Assembly: GCF_025345565.1 (NCBI RefSeq)
Contig: NZ_CP054475.1
Coordinates: 577,501-641,500 of the forward strand
Origin: Thalassolituus hydrocarboniclasticus
GTDB taxonomy: Bacteria; Pseudomonadota; Gammaproteobacteria; Pseudomonadales; Oceanobacteraceae
Direction of reading: 5' to 3'
DNA: 64,000 bases
This document shows, piece by piece, positions 20,858-29,361 of the stretch (position 1 is the first letter of the stretch; every line of letters begins with the position of its first letter). The notes under the pieces were generated by a model that was given only the letters and a program-made list of their open reading frames with translations, was not told where the DNA came from and searched no databases. The position numbers and the translations under genes were made by a program.

Positions 20858-22258
20858 TTAGTGCCGGATTACTTTATTCAGACGTAGCGTAAATGGTAAC
20901 AAGCACAGCAGCCAGATCAGTGAACCGCCGCCAGAGCTGCCAGATGAGGATTTTGGCGCTGTATTGGACGGATCATCCGGGTAGGTATCATTAAAATCCC
21001 AGATGCCATCGCCATCGCGGTCACGTAATACATAGCCCTGTGCGGTTAAAACGGGCATTTGGCCGTCTGTACCGAAATCCCAGTAACCGACTTCAGTGTC
21101 GTCGGCCATTGTGTAGCTGTTTGTCCAGCCTGGGTAGAGCGTTGTATCAGTAGTGCAGTCGGTATCATCGGCAGCAACCGGGCAGCTGAGGACGGCCTGA
21201 GTATGGCTGCTGTTCTTGTCATCACCACTTATTGTACCGCTACCATTGAGGTACTGCTGGCCCGTTTCTGTGGCCCAATGGCTGCTGTTGATCGAGCTGT
21301 TATTGGCCTGGCCAATCAGCCCGCCTGCAATACCTGTACTGTTGGAGATGCTGACCTTACCTGTGGCATAAGTGAAATAAACATTGAGAACGCCAAAGTC
21401 GTTAGCCCCGATCAGGCCACCAGCTATATCGTTTGCACTGACATCACCAGTGGCATAGCTGTCTCCGATGCTAATGTTCTGGGTTACACCGATAAAACCA
21501 CCGGCTTTGGCATTGGCGGTCACATCGCCCTTGGCAAAACACTGGTATACATCAGTTCGATTGCTAAAACCGATTAACCCACCGGCCGGGCTTTCGCTGG
21601 CACTTACGTCGGCTGTGGAATAGCATAAAGTGACTTTACGTCTGCTACCTTCGTAATAAGCTCCGCCAATTAATCCGCCGACATTGATCGCACCTTGAAC
21701 GATGCCGCTGGTGCTGACATTGGTTACGTCACCTCTTGTGATTCGTCCAATCAAAATACCGACATCATTCTTGCCAGTGACAGAGGTTAGCGGCCCGGCG
21801 ATGGCTAGGTTACGAATATGACTGGTCCCGCTATATACCACGCCGAACAAACCGACGTTATCGCTTTCCGGACGGTTGATATACAGGTTGCGGATAACAT
21901 GATTGTTACCGTCAAAGATGGCGCCGAAGGTTGGGGTGCCTCCAACCGGTTCCCAGCCAGCGCCTTCGTTCCAGAATTCATCACTGGCGTTGATAACGCC
22001 ATCGCTATTGGTATCGAAATTCAGATCGGTGGTCAGCTCAAAACCGGTACAGCCGCCTTCCGGGCAGCCTGCTGCAGTGCTTAAGTTAAATTCATATTCT
22101 GCGTCACGATAATTACGCATCGCGTCCAGATCCTGCAGGCTGTTGATTTCGATCAGTCCGTTATCGTTGAGGTCGTAGTCTTCGCGTACGTCAGCAGCAT
22201 GCAGCAGGCTGCTGGCGCCAGCGATGGCGGCTGTCAGGAGGGTGGTTGTCAGTTTCAT
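20858..22258 (-). CDS. GLUG-repeat surface protein with degenerate GlyGly-CTERM tail, third paralogue
   Basis: Started at the ATG at 22258 the protein has 466 residues and a signal peptide (KLTTTLLTAAIAGASSLLHA). GGATGA lies ten bases upstream; an ATG six codons earlier lacks a ribosome site. The module is the same as in the second paralogue (DYDLNDNGLIEI, AAGCPEGGC, FELTTDLNFDTNSDG, GLUG repeats, DRDGDGIWDFNDTYPDDP). The tail keeps SGGGSLIWLL but continues CLLPFTLRLNKVIRH, so the basic Arg-Arg-Lys cluster is replaced and a Cys is introduced. Sorting may therefore differ. It is transcribed away from the response regulator at 22569. Confidence 0.83.
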   Translation of the reverse strand: MKLTTTLLTAAIAGASSLLHAADVREDYDLNDNGLIEINSLQDLDAMRNYRDAEYEFNLSTAAGCPEGGCTGFELTTDLNFDTNSDGVINASDEFWNEGAGWEPVGGTPTFGAIFDGNNHVIRNLYINRPESDNVGLFGVVYSGTSHIRNLAIAGPLTSVTGKNDVGILIGRITRGDVTNVSTSGIVQGAINVGGLIGGAYYEGSRRKVTLCYSTADVSASESPAGGLIGFSNRTDVYQCFAKGDVTANAKAGGFIGVTQNISIGDSYATGDVSANDIAGGLIGANDFGVLNVYFTYATGKVSISNSTGIAGGLIGQANNSSINSSHWATETGQQYLNGSGTISGDDKNSSHTQAVLSCPVAADDTDCTTDTTLYPGWTNSYTMADDTEVGYWDFGTDGQMPVLTAQGYVLRDRDGDGIWDFNDTYPDDPSNTAPKSSSGSSGGGSLIWLLCLLPFTLRLNKVIRH

Positions 22259-22568
22259 AATAGTCGAGTCATCCATTTTCGTGGTTTGTCGTTGCCCGTA
22301 CGATATGCCAAATGCTGCAATGCTTATCGATCGGATATGCCGGGAGAAATGATATGCCCCGCGAGAAGGCTTTATTATCGTCCGTAAGGTTGGAATGCGT
22401 TATTGTGCGACCAATATTGATAATAAAATGATTTATAGTGATCTGCGGAATATCTGATATGCTGATCGTTTATTTCAGACCATCCTTTTGGCTGGTTACA
22501 GATGATTTAATATGAATTATCTTAATAGGCTTATGTGCAGCCTGTAGGGTGAGGCATGGAGGGCTGAT
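22259..22568. other. Divergent intergenic region between the third GLUG gene and the response regulator
   Basis: About 310 AT-rich bases that must hold promoters in both directions. GGAGGG stands six bases before the regulator start. No convincing -35/-10 pair or dyad was identified by eye. Confidence 0.55.
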
Positions 22569-23195
22569 ATGAAAATACTTCTGGTTGATGATCATCAGAT
22601 GTTTGTGGATGGATTAAGGGGGATATTGTCTGCCTCCGATCTGAATGCTGAAATCGAAACGGTTAATAATGGCAAGGCTGCTCTGGAGCGTCTGAAATCG
22701 GTAAAGTTTGATATCGCCCTGGTGGATTTGCGCCTGCCTATCATGGACGGCTTTATGTTGCTGTCTGAGATGAGCAAGTGTGGCAACCTCACTCCGGTTA
22801 TTATTGTTTCTGCATCCCGCGACCCGGAAGATATGCGCAAGGCTATTGAACTGGGTGCGATGAGTTTTATCCCGAAGTCATCGTCGGGCGACCGCATTGT
22901 TCAGACCATTGCCGATGTGATGAATGGCAAAGTGGTCTACTCCAATAAAACCGATGTTAATGAAGAAGACTTTTTGTCTGACGGTGCTCTTTGGGCTGCC
23001 CAGCACAATATGACGCCGCGTCAGCTGGAAGTTCTGCGGCTGGTGAAAAAAGGACTGTCCAACCAGGCGATTGCCGAGCAGTTGTGCCTGAGTGTGGCTA
23101 CGGTAAAGTCTCATCTCAGCGCTATCTTCCATGCACTGGGGGCTCAGAGCCGTTCTGAGTCCAGTAAAAAAGCACATCAACTGGGCCTCGATTAG
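22569..23195 (+). CDS. LuxR/NarL-type response regulator
   Basis: The protein has 208 residues. The receiver domain (about 1-120) has the acidic pair at residues 7-8 (VDDHQ), phospho-acceptor Asp53 (ALVDLRLP) and Lys in FIPKSS. The C-terminal LuxR helix-turn-helix lies at about residues 143-200, with MTPRQLEVLRLVKKGLSNQA and the SVATVKSHLSAIF recognition region. A hybrid kinase gene follows 10 bases later, so the two form one system. The gene diverges from the GLUG family, which makes those genes plausible targets; this is inference from position. The output and signal are unknown. Confidence 0.92.
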   Translation: MKILLVDDHQMFVDGLRGILSASDLNAEIETVNNGKAALERLKSVKFDIALVDLRLPIMDGFMLLSEMSKCGNLTPVIIVSASRDPEDMRKAIELGAMSFIPKSSSGDRIVQTIADVMNGKVVYSNKTDVNEEDFLSDGALWAAQHNMTPRQLEVLRLVKKGLSNQAIAEQLCLSVATVKSHLSAIFHALGAQSRSESSKKAHQLGLD

Positions 23196-23205
23196 GCAAG
23201 TATCT

Positions 23206-25020
23206 ATGCAGCGATTATGGTTTAACCAAAATACTGCCACGTCATCTGAATATGAAAATGAGATCCTTGCTGAAAAAATCAGGGTAGTTCGCCGCAATAC
23301 ACCAATGATCCTTCTGGGCAATTTGTTGGGCAGTGTGCCTTTATTAATTGTCTTCTGGGGAGGTGATTATGCAACGCGGGTAATTTGTTGGAGCATTGCT
23401 CTTTATATTATGCTTGCGATCCGGATGGTGCATTATCATTATCCGGGCAATACGATCAGTACGCATAAAGAAATATTCCGCTACGGCAGAAATCAGACCT
23501 TTCTTATTTTTCTTACCGGCTGCGTATGGGGAGCTGGTGGTGCAGTACTGTTTGATGCAGAGAATATTAATAACCTTGCCTATCTGATACTGACTTTTAT
23601 CAGCATGATCGCCGGCAGCATGGTGTCACTGTCTTCCCGGCCGTTATCCTACATATTATTTTCCGCTCCGCTGATGTTACCTATGATTCTGAGTATGGTT
23701 ACCCAGGATCAGGTTATGTATCGCTGGATGGGCTTCGGTGCCGTGGTGTACCTGTTTGCCACTTTTGGTTTCAGCCGGACGGTGCACAGGGTTATCGACA
23801 ACTCTATTCGTCTTAAATACGCCAACCTTGATCTGATTGCCGATTTGCAGCAGCAGACTGACCGGGCGAACCGGGCCAGTGAGGAAAAGTCGCGCTTTCT
23901 TGCATCCGCCAGTCACGACCTGCGTCAGCCGTTGCAGGCGGTCAATCTGTATACCGAGATTCTTGCTGCAAAAGTGAAAGATCCCGAGCAGCAGGCGGAT
24001 TTGCGTAACATCCGCCAGGGCGTGGGGGCACTTAACGAGCTTCTGGATGCGCTGTTTGATGTCTCGCATCTGGACTCAGGCAACGTGCAGGTCAGGCGTG
24101 CCAGTTTTGTTGTTGAAGACATCCTGCGTAAGCTTGAGCGTCAGTTTCAGCTGAAGGCAAGGCTGCAGGGGCTGGAGTTTAATGTTAACTATGGCCGGCA
24201 TGTCGTTAATTCAGATCCGATTTTGCTGGAAAGGGTTATCACGAATTTGCTGGTTAATGCATTCCGCTATACAGAGCAGGGGCGGATTGATGTCTTTTTT
24301 GAAAGTGGCAAGGGTAACGCCCTGCAGGTGCATATACGGGATACCGGTATCGGCATCTCGGCTGAAAATCTGGAAGCCATTTTTCAGGAGTTCTTTCAGG
24401 TACAGAATCAGGAGCGTGACCGGCGTCAGGGGTTGGGGCTCGGGCTGGCAATTGTCCGGCGCATTATCAGTTTATTGGGGCATGATATTGAAGTGCGTTC
24501 CGAGCTTGGCAGGGGGACTGAATTTATTGTGACTCTGCCGCGCGGCCGGGAAGAAGATTGTCCCTTGCCTGAGTTAAGTCGCGTGGAAGGAAGCGCTAAG
24601 GAGGGCAGTCTCAATGGTTTGAGGGTCATGATCGTTGATAACGAAGCGCTGATTCTTGAAGCCATGGATTCGCTGATCGCATCCTGGGGTGCCGAATGTA
24701 CGGGCTTCCTGACAACGGAAGCCGCCCTGCAGGCTGTCAGGGATGGATATATTCCACAAATGCTGATTGCCGATTACCGTATGCCCGGAAAATACAATGG
24801 TTGTCAGCTGGTGGCTGAAATCCGCTCAGTGTTGGCAGACGTACCGGCTCTTATTGTAACCGGTGATACCAGTGACGAAGTGGTGGAGGAATTTCGCCGC
24901 GAGCGCCTTGATTATCTGCATAAGCCCATTAAGCCTGCGCAGCTGAGAATGCTTGTGTCGCGCGCACTGAAGCGGGATAGGCAGCCGAATAGGGCTGAGC
25001 ATGAGGCGGATGAATGCTGA
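23206..25020 (+). CDS. Membrane-bound hybrid sensor histidine kinase with C-terminal receiver
   Basis: The protein has 604 residues from the ATG at 23206; a longer frame overlapping the regulator gene is rejected. About six membrane segments span residues 33-190, with almost no periplasmic domain, so sensing is probably within or near the membrane. A short coiled region leads to the H box (SASHDLRQPLQ, His237). The ATP-binding N and G boxes follow (NLLVNAFRY; DTGIG; GLGLGLAIV). A receiver domain occupies about 472-595 with Asp523 in IADYRMPG and Lys in LHKPIKP. Phosphate may pass from His237 to Asp523 or to the adjacent LuxR-type regulator. No Hpt domain is present in either protein. Confidence 0.92.
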   Translation: MQRLWFNQNTATSSEYENEILAEKIRVVRRNTPMILLGNLLGSVPLLIVFWGGDYATRVICWSIALYIMLAIRMVHYHYPGNTISTHKEIFRYGRNQTFLIFLTGCVWGAGGAVLFDAENINNLAYLILTFISMIAGSMVSLSSRPLSYILFSAPLMLPMILSMVTQDQVMYRWMGFGAVVYLFATFGFSRTVHRVIDNSIRLKYANLDLIADLQQQTDRANRASEEKSRFLASASHDLRQPLQAVNLYTEILAAKVKDPEQQADLRNIRQGVGALNELLDALFDVSHLDSGNVQVRRASFVVEDILRKLERQFQLKARLQGLEFNVNYGRHVVNSDPILLERVITNLLVNAFRYTEQGRIDVFFESGKGNALQVHIRDTGIGISAENLEAIFQEFFQVQNQERDRRQGLGLGLAIVRRIISLLGHDIEVRSELGRGTEFIVTLPRGREEDCPLPELSRVEGSAKEGSLNGLRVMIVDNEALILEAMDSLIASWGAECTGFLTTEAALQAVRDGYIPQMLIADYRMPGKYNGCQLVAEIRSVLADVPALIVTGDTSDEVVEEFRRERLDYLHKPIKPAQLRMLVSRALKRDRQPNRAEHEADEC

Positions 25021-25411
25021 CAGTATTGTCAGCCCGTGCTTGCAGGTCAGTCTGTCTGGGCTAGTCTTAGAGCAGTTATTATTCTGCGGACTGACTCTTA
25101 TGGTTGCTTACTTTCTGGCCGGCATGGTGCTGGCATGCGCGCTCTGTTATGGCGCTTACTTCCTGTTGCAGGCAAAGGTTCTGGATGAAACGCTTACGAT
25201 GGATGACGGCAAGGGCTATTTTCTGGTAGCCTGCATCCTGATTGGGTTTGTCGTCAGCGTTGCCTGCTTCTATGTTGGCCAGACGCTGGGCTACGACCAG
25301 CAGGAAGACACATCGACCATGATGGCACTGTCCATTCTGCTCGATATCATGGTTACCATGCTGACCCTGATTTACGGTCTGGTGAAGTTCCGCGAGCCGG
25401 AGCATTACTGA
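25001..25411 (+). CDS. Small integral membrane protein of unknown function
   Basis: The protein has 136 residues if started at the ATG at 25001, which has AGGG six bases upstream and overlaps the end of the kinase gene. An ATG at 25100 would give 103 residues. Hydrophobic stretches at about residues 20-57, 72-97 and 109-127 give three or four membrane helices; an acidic loop (LGYDQQEDTS) separates the last two. The end is basic/acidic (KFREPEHY). The overlap suggests co-transcription with the kinase and regulator, so it could be an accessory of that system. No family is recognised. Confidence 0.6.
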   Translation: MRRMNADSIVSPCLQVSLSGLVLEQLLFCGLTLMVAYFLAGMVLACALCYGAYFLLQAKVLDETLTMDDGKGYFLVACILIGFVVSVACFYVGQTLGYDQQEDTSTMMALSILLDIMVTMLTLIYGLVKFREPEHY

Positions 25412-25438
25412 CCAAAGTACAGTCGTTACAGATATCTG

Positions 25439-25475
25439 AACCGCCGTTTGCTGACCGCAAACGGCGGTTTCTTTT
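25439..25475 (+). terminator. Rho-independent terminator after the two-component operon
   Basis: GAACCGCCGTTTG-CTGAC-CGCAAACGGCGGTTT followed by CTTTTA gives a stem of about 12 bp, 28 bases after the stop at 25411. Confidence 0.92.
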
Positions 25476-25559
25476 ACTGTGATGGCGGGCGCCATCCCAG
25501 TGCCGGTGCGGGCTTAGCCTTCGTGTCCGGTCGGATCATAATTCATACAGGATTATGAC

Positions 25560-25588
25560 TTGCGGAAGGATCTTCCTTCCTATAGAAT
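25560..25588 (+). promoter_or_regulatory. Probable sigma-70 promoter of rplM-rpsI
   Basis: TTGCGG (25560-25565), 17 bp and TAGAAT (25583-25588) stand 45 bases ahead of the rplM ATG. The spacer contains the dyad GGAAGGATCTTCC. Confidence 0.55.
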
Positions 25589-25633
25589 GCCGCCCTCTTT
25601 TCGAATCAACATGCCCTTAAAGGCGAGAAATTG

Positions 25634-26065
25634 ATGAAAACATACAGCGCGAAACCCGAAACCGTAAAACGTGAGTGGTTTGTAGTTGATGCAGCTGAAC
25701 AGACGCTGGGTCGCCTGGCCACTGAGGTTGCTCGCCGTCTGAGAGGCAAGCACAAGCCAGAATACACTCCACACGTTGATACCGGCGATTACATCGTTGT
25801 TATCAATGCAGACAAAGTTAAAGTTACCGGTAATAAAACCAGTGACAAGATGTACCATCATCACACTGGTTACCCAGGTGGTCTGAAGTCTATTTCTTTC
25901 GAGAAACTGATTGACCATAAGCCTGAAATGGTAATCGAACTGGCCGTTAAAGGTATGCTTCCAAAGAATCCTTTAGGTCGTGCCATGTACAAAAAAATGA
26001 AAGTTTATGCTGGTAGCGAGCATCCGCATACCGCTCAGCAGCCGCAAGAACTGAAACTGGGATAA
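25634..26065 (+). CDS. rplM: 50S ribosomal protein L13
   Basis: The protein has 143 residues, one more than in E. coli. It contains the L13 signature segments [15 protein letters not shown], the [19 protein letters not shown] region and [20 protein letters not shown]. The ATG at 25634 is preferred over the TTG just before it; AGGCGAG is upstream. L13 is an early assembly protein of the large subunit. It is paired with rpsI four bases downstream, as in nearly all proteobacteria. Confidence 0.98.
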   Translation: MKTYSAKPETVKREWFVVDAAEQTLGRLATEVARRLRGKHKPEYTPHVDTGDYIVVINADKVKVTGNKTSDKMYHHHTGYPGGLKSISFEKLIDHKPEMVIELAVKGMLPKNPLGRAMYKKMKVYAGSEHPHTAQQPQELKLG

Positions 26066-26069
26066 TATG

Positions 26070-26462
26070 ATGGCAGTCTCTCAATACTATGGTACCGGTC
26101 GTCGTAAGACCTCCACAGCTCGTGTGTTCCTGCGTCCTGGTACTGGCAGCATCGTAGTTAATAAGCGTCCTCTGGATGTTTACTTTGGTCGTGAAACCGC
26201 TCGTATGGTTGTTCGTCAACCACTCGAACTGACTGAAAACCTGACCAAGTTTGACGTTATCATTAACGTTAACGGTGGTGGTGGTAACGGTCAGGCCGGT
26301 GCAATCCGTCACGGTATTACCCGTGCCCTGATGCAATACGACGAAACTCTGCGTCCTTCTCTGCGTGCAGCGGGTTATGTTACCCGTGACGCCCGTGAAG
26401 TTGAGCGTAAGAAAGTGGGTCTGCGTAAAGCACGTAAGAAGCCACAATTCTCCAAGCGTTAA
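26070..26462 (+). CDS. rpsI: 30S ribosomal protein S9
   Basis: The protein has 130 residues, exactly the E. coli length, from the second of two adjacent ATG codons. GGGA at 26059-26062 is seven bases from 26070 but only four from 26067. [20 protein letters not shown] opens the protein, and the end is the basic RKKPQFSKR tail that reaches the P-site tRNA. It is co-transcribed with rplM and followed by a terminator. Confidence 0.98.
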   Translation: MAVSQYYGTGRRKTSTARVFLRPGTGSIVVNKRPLDVYFGRETARMVVRQPLELTENLTKFDVIINVNGGGGNGQAGAIRHGITRALMQYDETLRPSLRAAGYVTRDAREVERKKVGLRKARKKPQFSKR

Positions 26463-26483
26463 TTCGCTCGCAGAATACAAAAA

Positions 26484-26522
26484 GAAGCGTTCATTGGCTT
26501 ATGTCAATGGACGCTTTTTTTA
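26484..26522 (+). terminator. Rho-independent terminator of rplM-rpsI
   Basis: AAGCGTTCATTG-GCTTATGT-CAATGGACGCTT with one G-U pair, then TTTTT. It lies 22 bases after rpsI. Confidence 0.92.
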
Positions 26523-26577
26523 TGCCCAAAACCCCATGTTCTGTGGGTTTTTCAGGTTGTTTCCCCTCCCCAATTTC

Positions 26578-26606
26578 TTTACTATGTGCGCCGCTCTGTA
26601 TGCTAC
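26578..26606 (+). promoter_or_regulatory. Possible promoter of petABC
   Basis: TTTACT (26578-26583) is followed by the overlapping -10-like hexamers TATGCT (26599-26604, 15-bp spacer) and TGCTAC (26601-26606, 17-bp spacer). Neither pair is ideal. A promoter is expected here because of the terminator upstream. Confidence 0.35.
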
Positions 26607-26685
26607 GCTGGGTCTGTGCAAAAAATATACAACAGGCTCCTGACCTTGTAGCACAAAAGAATTTTTTTGATGGGAGAAGATGGTA

Positions 26686-27282
26686 ATGAGTCAAGACGGC
26701 GTGAATAAGGGTCGGCGTACTCTGCTCGTAGGCGCTACAGCCGGCGTCGGTGCTGTCGGCGCTGGCTTTCTCGCAGTACCCTTCGTGAAATCTTGGTTGC
26801 CAAGTGAGAAGGCGAAAGCAGCAGGTGCTCCGGCAAAAGTCGATATCAGCAAAATTGAGCCAGGTGCAATGCTGACCGCCGAATGGCGTGGTAAGCCGGT
26901 GTATATTGCACGCCGCACCCAGGAACAGCTGGACAATCTGCCAAACCTGAATGACAACCTGAAAGACCCGGAAAACAGCGTTAAAGAGCAGCAGCCTGCT
27001 TACGCCGATAATATTTATCGCTCGCGCAAACCGGAGTTTATTGTCCTGCTGGGTGTGTGTACTCACCTGGGTTGTGCGCCGAAATACTTCGCTGAAGTTA
27101 AGCCGGAAACATTCGACGCAAACTGGCAGGGCGGTTGGTTCTGTCCGTGTCACGGCTCCCGTTTTGATTTGTCTGGCCGCGTATTTAACGGCTCACCAGC
27201 TGCTACCAACCTGATTGTTCCTCCTTACTCTTTCGAGGACGACAATGTTCTGGTAATCGGTGTTGATGAGGAGAACGCTTAA
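26686..27282 (+). CDS. petA: Ubiquinol-cytochrome c reductase, Rieske iron-sulfur subunit
   Basis: The protein has 198 residues from the ATG at 26686; GGGAGAAG is nine bases upstream, while an ATG two codons earlier is too close to it. A twin-arginine-type anchor (KGRRTLLVGATAGVGAVGAG) opens the protein. The 2Fe-2S ligands are Cys125, His127 (CTHLGC) and Cys153, His156 (CPCHGSRF), with the disulfide cysteines Cys130 and Cys155. It takes electrons from ubiquinol in the bc1 complex and passes them to cytochrome c1. The stop overlaps the petB start by one base (TAATG). Confidence 0.98.
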   Translation: MSQDGVNKGRRTLLVGATAGVGAVGAGFLAVPFVKSWLPSEKAKAAGAPAKVDISKIEPGAMLTAEWRGKPVYIARRTQEQLDNLPNLNDNLKDPENSVKEQQPAYADNIYRSRKPEFIVLLGVCTHLGCAPKYFAEVKPETFDANWQGGWFCPCHGSRFDLSGRVFNGSPAATNLIVPPYSFEDDNVLVIGVDEENA

Positions 27283-28514
27283 TGAGTAAGCAGCAAAACA
27301 CCCTGATGGGCTGGATTGATGACCGTCTGCCGGTTACCCAGACCTATGAAAAGCATATGTCCAAGTACTATGCACCGAAGAACTTTAACTTCTGGTACTT
27401 CTTCGGCGTACTGTCCATGCTGATGCTGGCTAACCAGATCCTGACCGGTATCTGGCTGACCATGAACTTCGTGCCAAGTGCCGAAGGCGCCTTTGCTTCT
27501 GTTGAATACATCATGCGTGATGTTGAGTGGGGCTGGCTGATCCGTTACCTGCACTCCACCGGTGCTACCTTCTTCTTTATTGCCGTTTATCTGCACATGA
27601 TGCGTGCGATTCTGTACGGTTCATACCAGAAGCCACGCGAGCTGATCTGGATCTTTGGTATGCTGATTTATCTGGCTCTGATGGCGGAAGCTTTCATGGG
27701 TTACGTACTGCCATGGGGACAGATGTCTTACTGGGGTGCGCAGGTAATTATCTCTCTGTTCTCAGTTATTCCTTTCGGTATTGGTGATGCTCTGACTGAG
27801 TGGATCCGTGGTGACTTCCTGATTTCCGGTGCCACCCTGAACCGCTTCTTCGCTCTGCACGTTATTGCTCTGCCTCTGGTGATCGTGATGCTGGTGGTTC
27901 TGCACCTGCTGGCGCTGCACGAAGTGGGTTCTAACAACCCGGATGGCGTTGATATCAAAAAACTGAAAGACGAAAACGGTAAGCCGCTGGATGGTATCCC
28001 GTTCCACCCTTACTACACCGTACATGACATGGTGGGTATTGTTGTCTTCCTGATGATCTTCTGCACCGTGCTGTTCTTCTTCCCTGAAGGTAACGGTTTC
28101 ATGCTGGAGTACGCTAACTTTGAGCCGGCTAACGGCCTGAAAACCCCAGAGCATATTGCTCCTGTATGGTATTTCGGTGCGTTCTACGCGATTCTGCGTG
28201 CGGTACCGGATAAGCTGCTGGGTGTTGTTGCCATGGCCGCTGCTATTGCCGTTCTGTTTGTTCTGCCATGGCTGGATCGCAGCCCGGTTAAGAGCTGGCG
28301 CTACAAAGGCTGGATCAGCAAAGTGTTTATCGTTGTCTTTGCTGCTGCCTTCGTTGAACTGACCTGGCTTGGTACTCAGCCAGCGAACGACCTGAATACT
28401 TTCCTGGCTCGTTTCTGCTCAGTTATTTACTTTGGCTTCTTCCTGCTGATGCCGTTCTACACCCGCATGGAAAAAACCAAACCAGTACCAGAGCGCGTAA
28501 CCGGGGGCCACTGA
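27282..28514 (+). CDS. petB: Cytochrome b of the bc1 complex
   Basis: The protein has 410 residues with about eight membrane helices. The heme-ligand histidine pairs lie in HSTGATFFFIAVYLHMM and HVIALPLVIVMLVVLHLLALH. The quinol-oxidation loop reads PVWYF rather than the mitochondrial PEWYF; the Val form is the one I associate with beta- and gammaproteobacterial enzymes. GAGGAG precedes the ATG, and petC follows after two bases. Together the three products move electrons from ubiquinol to cytochrome c and translocate protons. Confidence 0.98.
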   Translation: MSKQQNTLMGWIDDRLPVTQTYEKHMSKYYAPKNFNFWYFFGVLSMLMLANQILTGIWLTMNFVPSAEGAFASVEYIMRDVEWGWLIRYLHSTGATFFFIAVYLHMMRAILYGSYQKPRELIWIFGMLIYLALMAEAFMGYVLPWGQMSYWGAQVIISLFSVIPFGIGDALTEWIRGDFLISGATLNRFFALHVIALPLVIVMLVVLHLLALHEVGSNNPDGVDIKKLKDENGKPLDGIPFHPYYTVHDMVGIVVFLMIFCTVLFFFPEGNGFMLEYANFEPANGLKTPEHIAPVWYFGAFYAILRAVPDKLLGVVAMAAAIAVLFVLPWLDRSPVKSWRYKGWISKVFIVVFAAAFVELTWLGTQPANDLNTFLARFCSVIYFGFFLLMPFYTRMEKTKPVPERVTGGH

Positions 28515-28516
28515 TA

Positions 28517-29272
28517 ATGAAAAAAGTATTCGCGTTAATTGCAGCATTTATTCCAGCCGTTGCGATGGCTGCAGGGGCCGGAGTTCATCTGGACAAGCAC
28601 CTGACCGATCTGACCGACACTGCATCCCTGCAGCGTGGTGCACAGACCTTTGCTAACTACTGCATGGGCTGTCACTCACTGGAGCATGCCCGTTTTAACC
28701 GTGTTGCCCGCGACCTGGGCATCCCGGAAGAACTGATGCAGGAAAATCTGAACTTTGCCGGCAAGCAGTTCGGTGAGCTGATGACCATTGCCATGCAGAA
28801 AGAAGACTCCAAGCGTTGGTTTGGTGCTACTCCTCCGGATCTGACTCTGGTTGCCCGTGTTCGCCGCCCTGATTGGGTATACACCTACATGCGCAGCTTT
28901 TATGAAGACCCAAGCCGTCCGTGGGGCGTAAACAACGCTGTATTTAAAGACGTTGGTATGCCGCATGTTCTGGCTGATCTTCAGGGTCGTCAGGTAAAAG
29001 GCACCGCACAGGTTGCTGTGGGCTTTGATACCCTGACTGGTCAGGAAATCACCGAAGAGCACGAAGGCGTTCTTTATCTGGCAGAAGAGGGTACCCTGTC
29101 TGCAGAAGAGTACGACAAAGTTGTGTTCGACCTGGTTAACTTCCTGGTTTACATGGCTGAACCTATTGCTGTTGAGCGTGAGCGCATCGGCTGGTGGGTA
29201 CTGTTATTCCTGGCAATCTTCTTTGTTCCTGTATATATGCTGAACAAAGAATACTGGCGCGACGTTAAGTAA
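28517..29272 (+). CDS. petC: Cytochrome c1 of the bc1 complex
   Basis: The protein has 251 residues. A signal peptide ([17 protein letters not shown]) is followed by the heme-binding Cys49-Met-Gly-Cys52-His53. The C-terminal helix [17 protein letters not shown] anchors the domain in the membrane, with the short cytoplasmic tail NKEYWRDVK. Length and layout match gammaproteobacterial cytochrome c1. It is the last gene of petABC. A terminator-like hairpin separates it from sspA. Confidence 0.97.
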   Translation: MKKVFALIAAFIPAVAMAAGAGVHLDKHLTDLTDTASLQRGAQTFANYCMGCHSLEHARFNRVARDLGIPEELMQENLNFAGKQFGELMTIAMQKEDSKRWFGATPPDLTLVARVRRPDWVYTYMRSFYEDPSRPWGVNNAVFKDVGMPHVLADLQGRQVKGTAQVAVGFDTLTGQEITEEHEGVLYLAEEGTLSAEEYDKVVFDLVNFLVYMAEPIAVERERIGWWVLLFLAIFFVPVYMLNKEYWRDVK

Positions 29273-29298
29273 GACGTCCGGCAGCTGATTGCCTGCAC

Positions 29299-29336
29299 AG
29301 CCCGTCCGCTTTTGCGGCCGGGCTATCTTTGTTTTT
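29299..29336 (+). terminator. Terminator-like hairpin after petC
   Basis: AGCCCGTCCGC-TTTT-GCGGCCGGGCT (one internal mismatch) is followed by ATCTTTGTTTTT. sspA starts only 25 bases later, so some read-through into sspA is possible. Confidence 0.75.
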
Positions 29337-29361
29337 GGGTTTGCTAAGAGGTAAGGAAATT

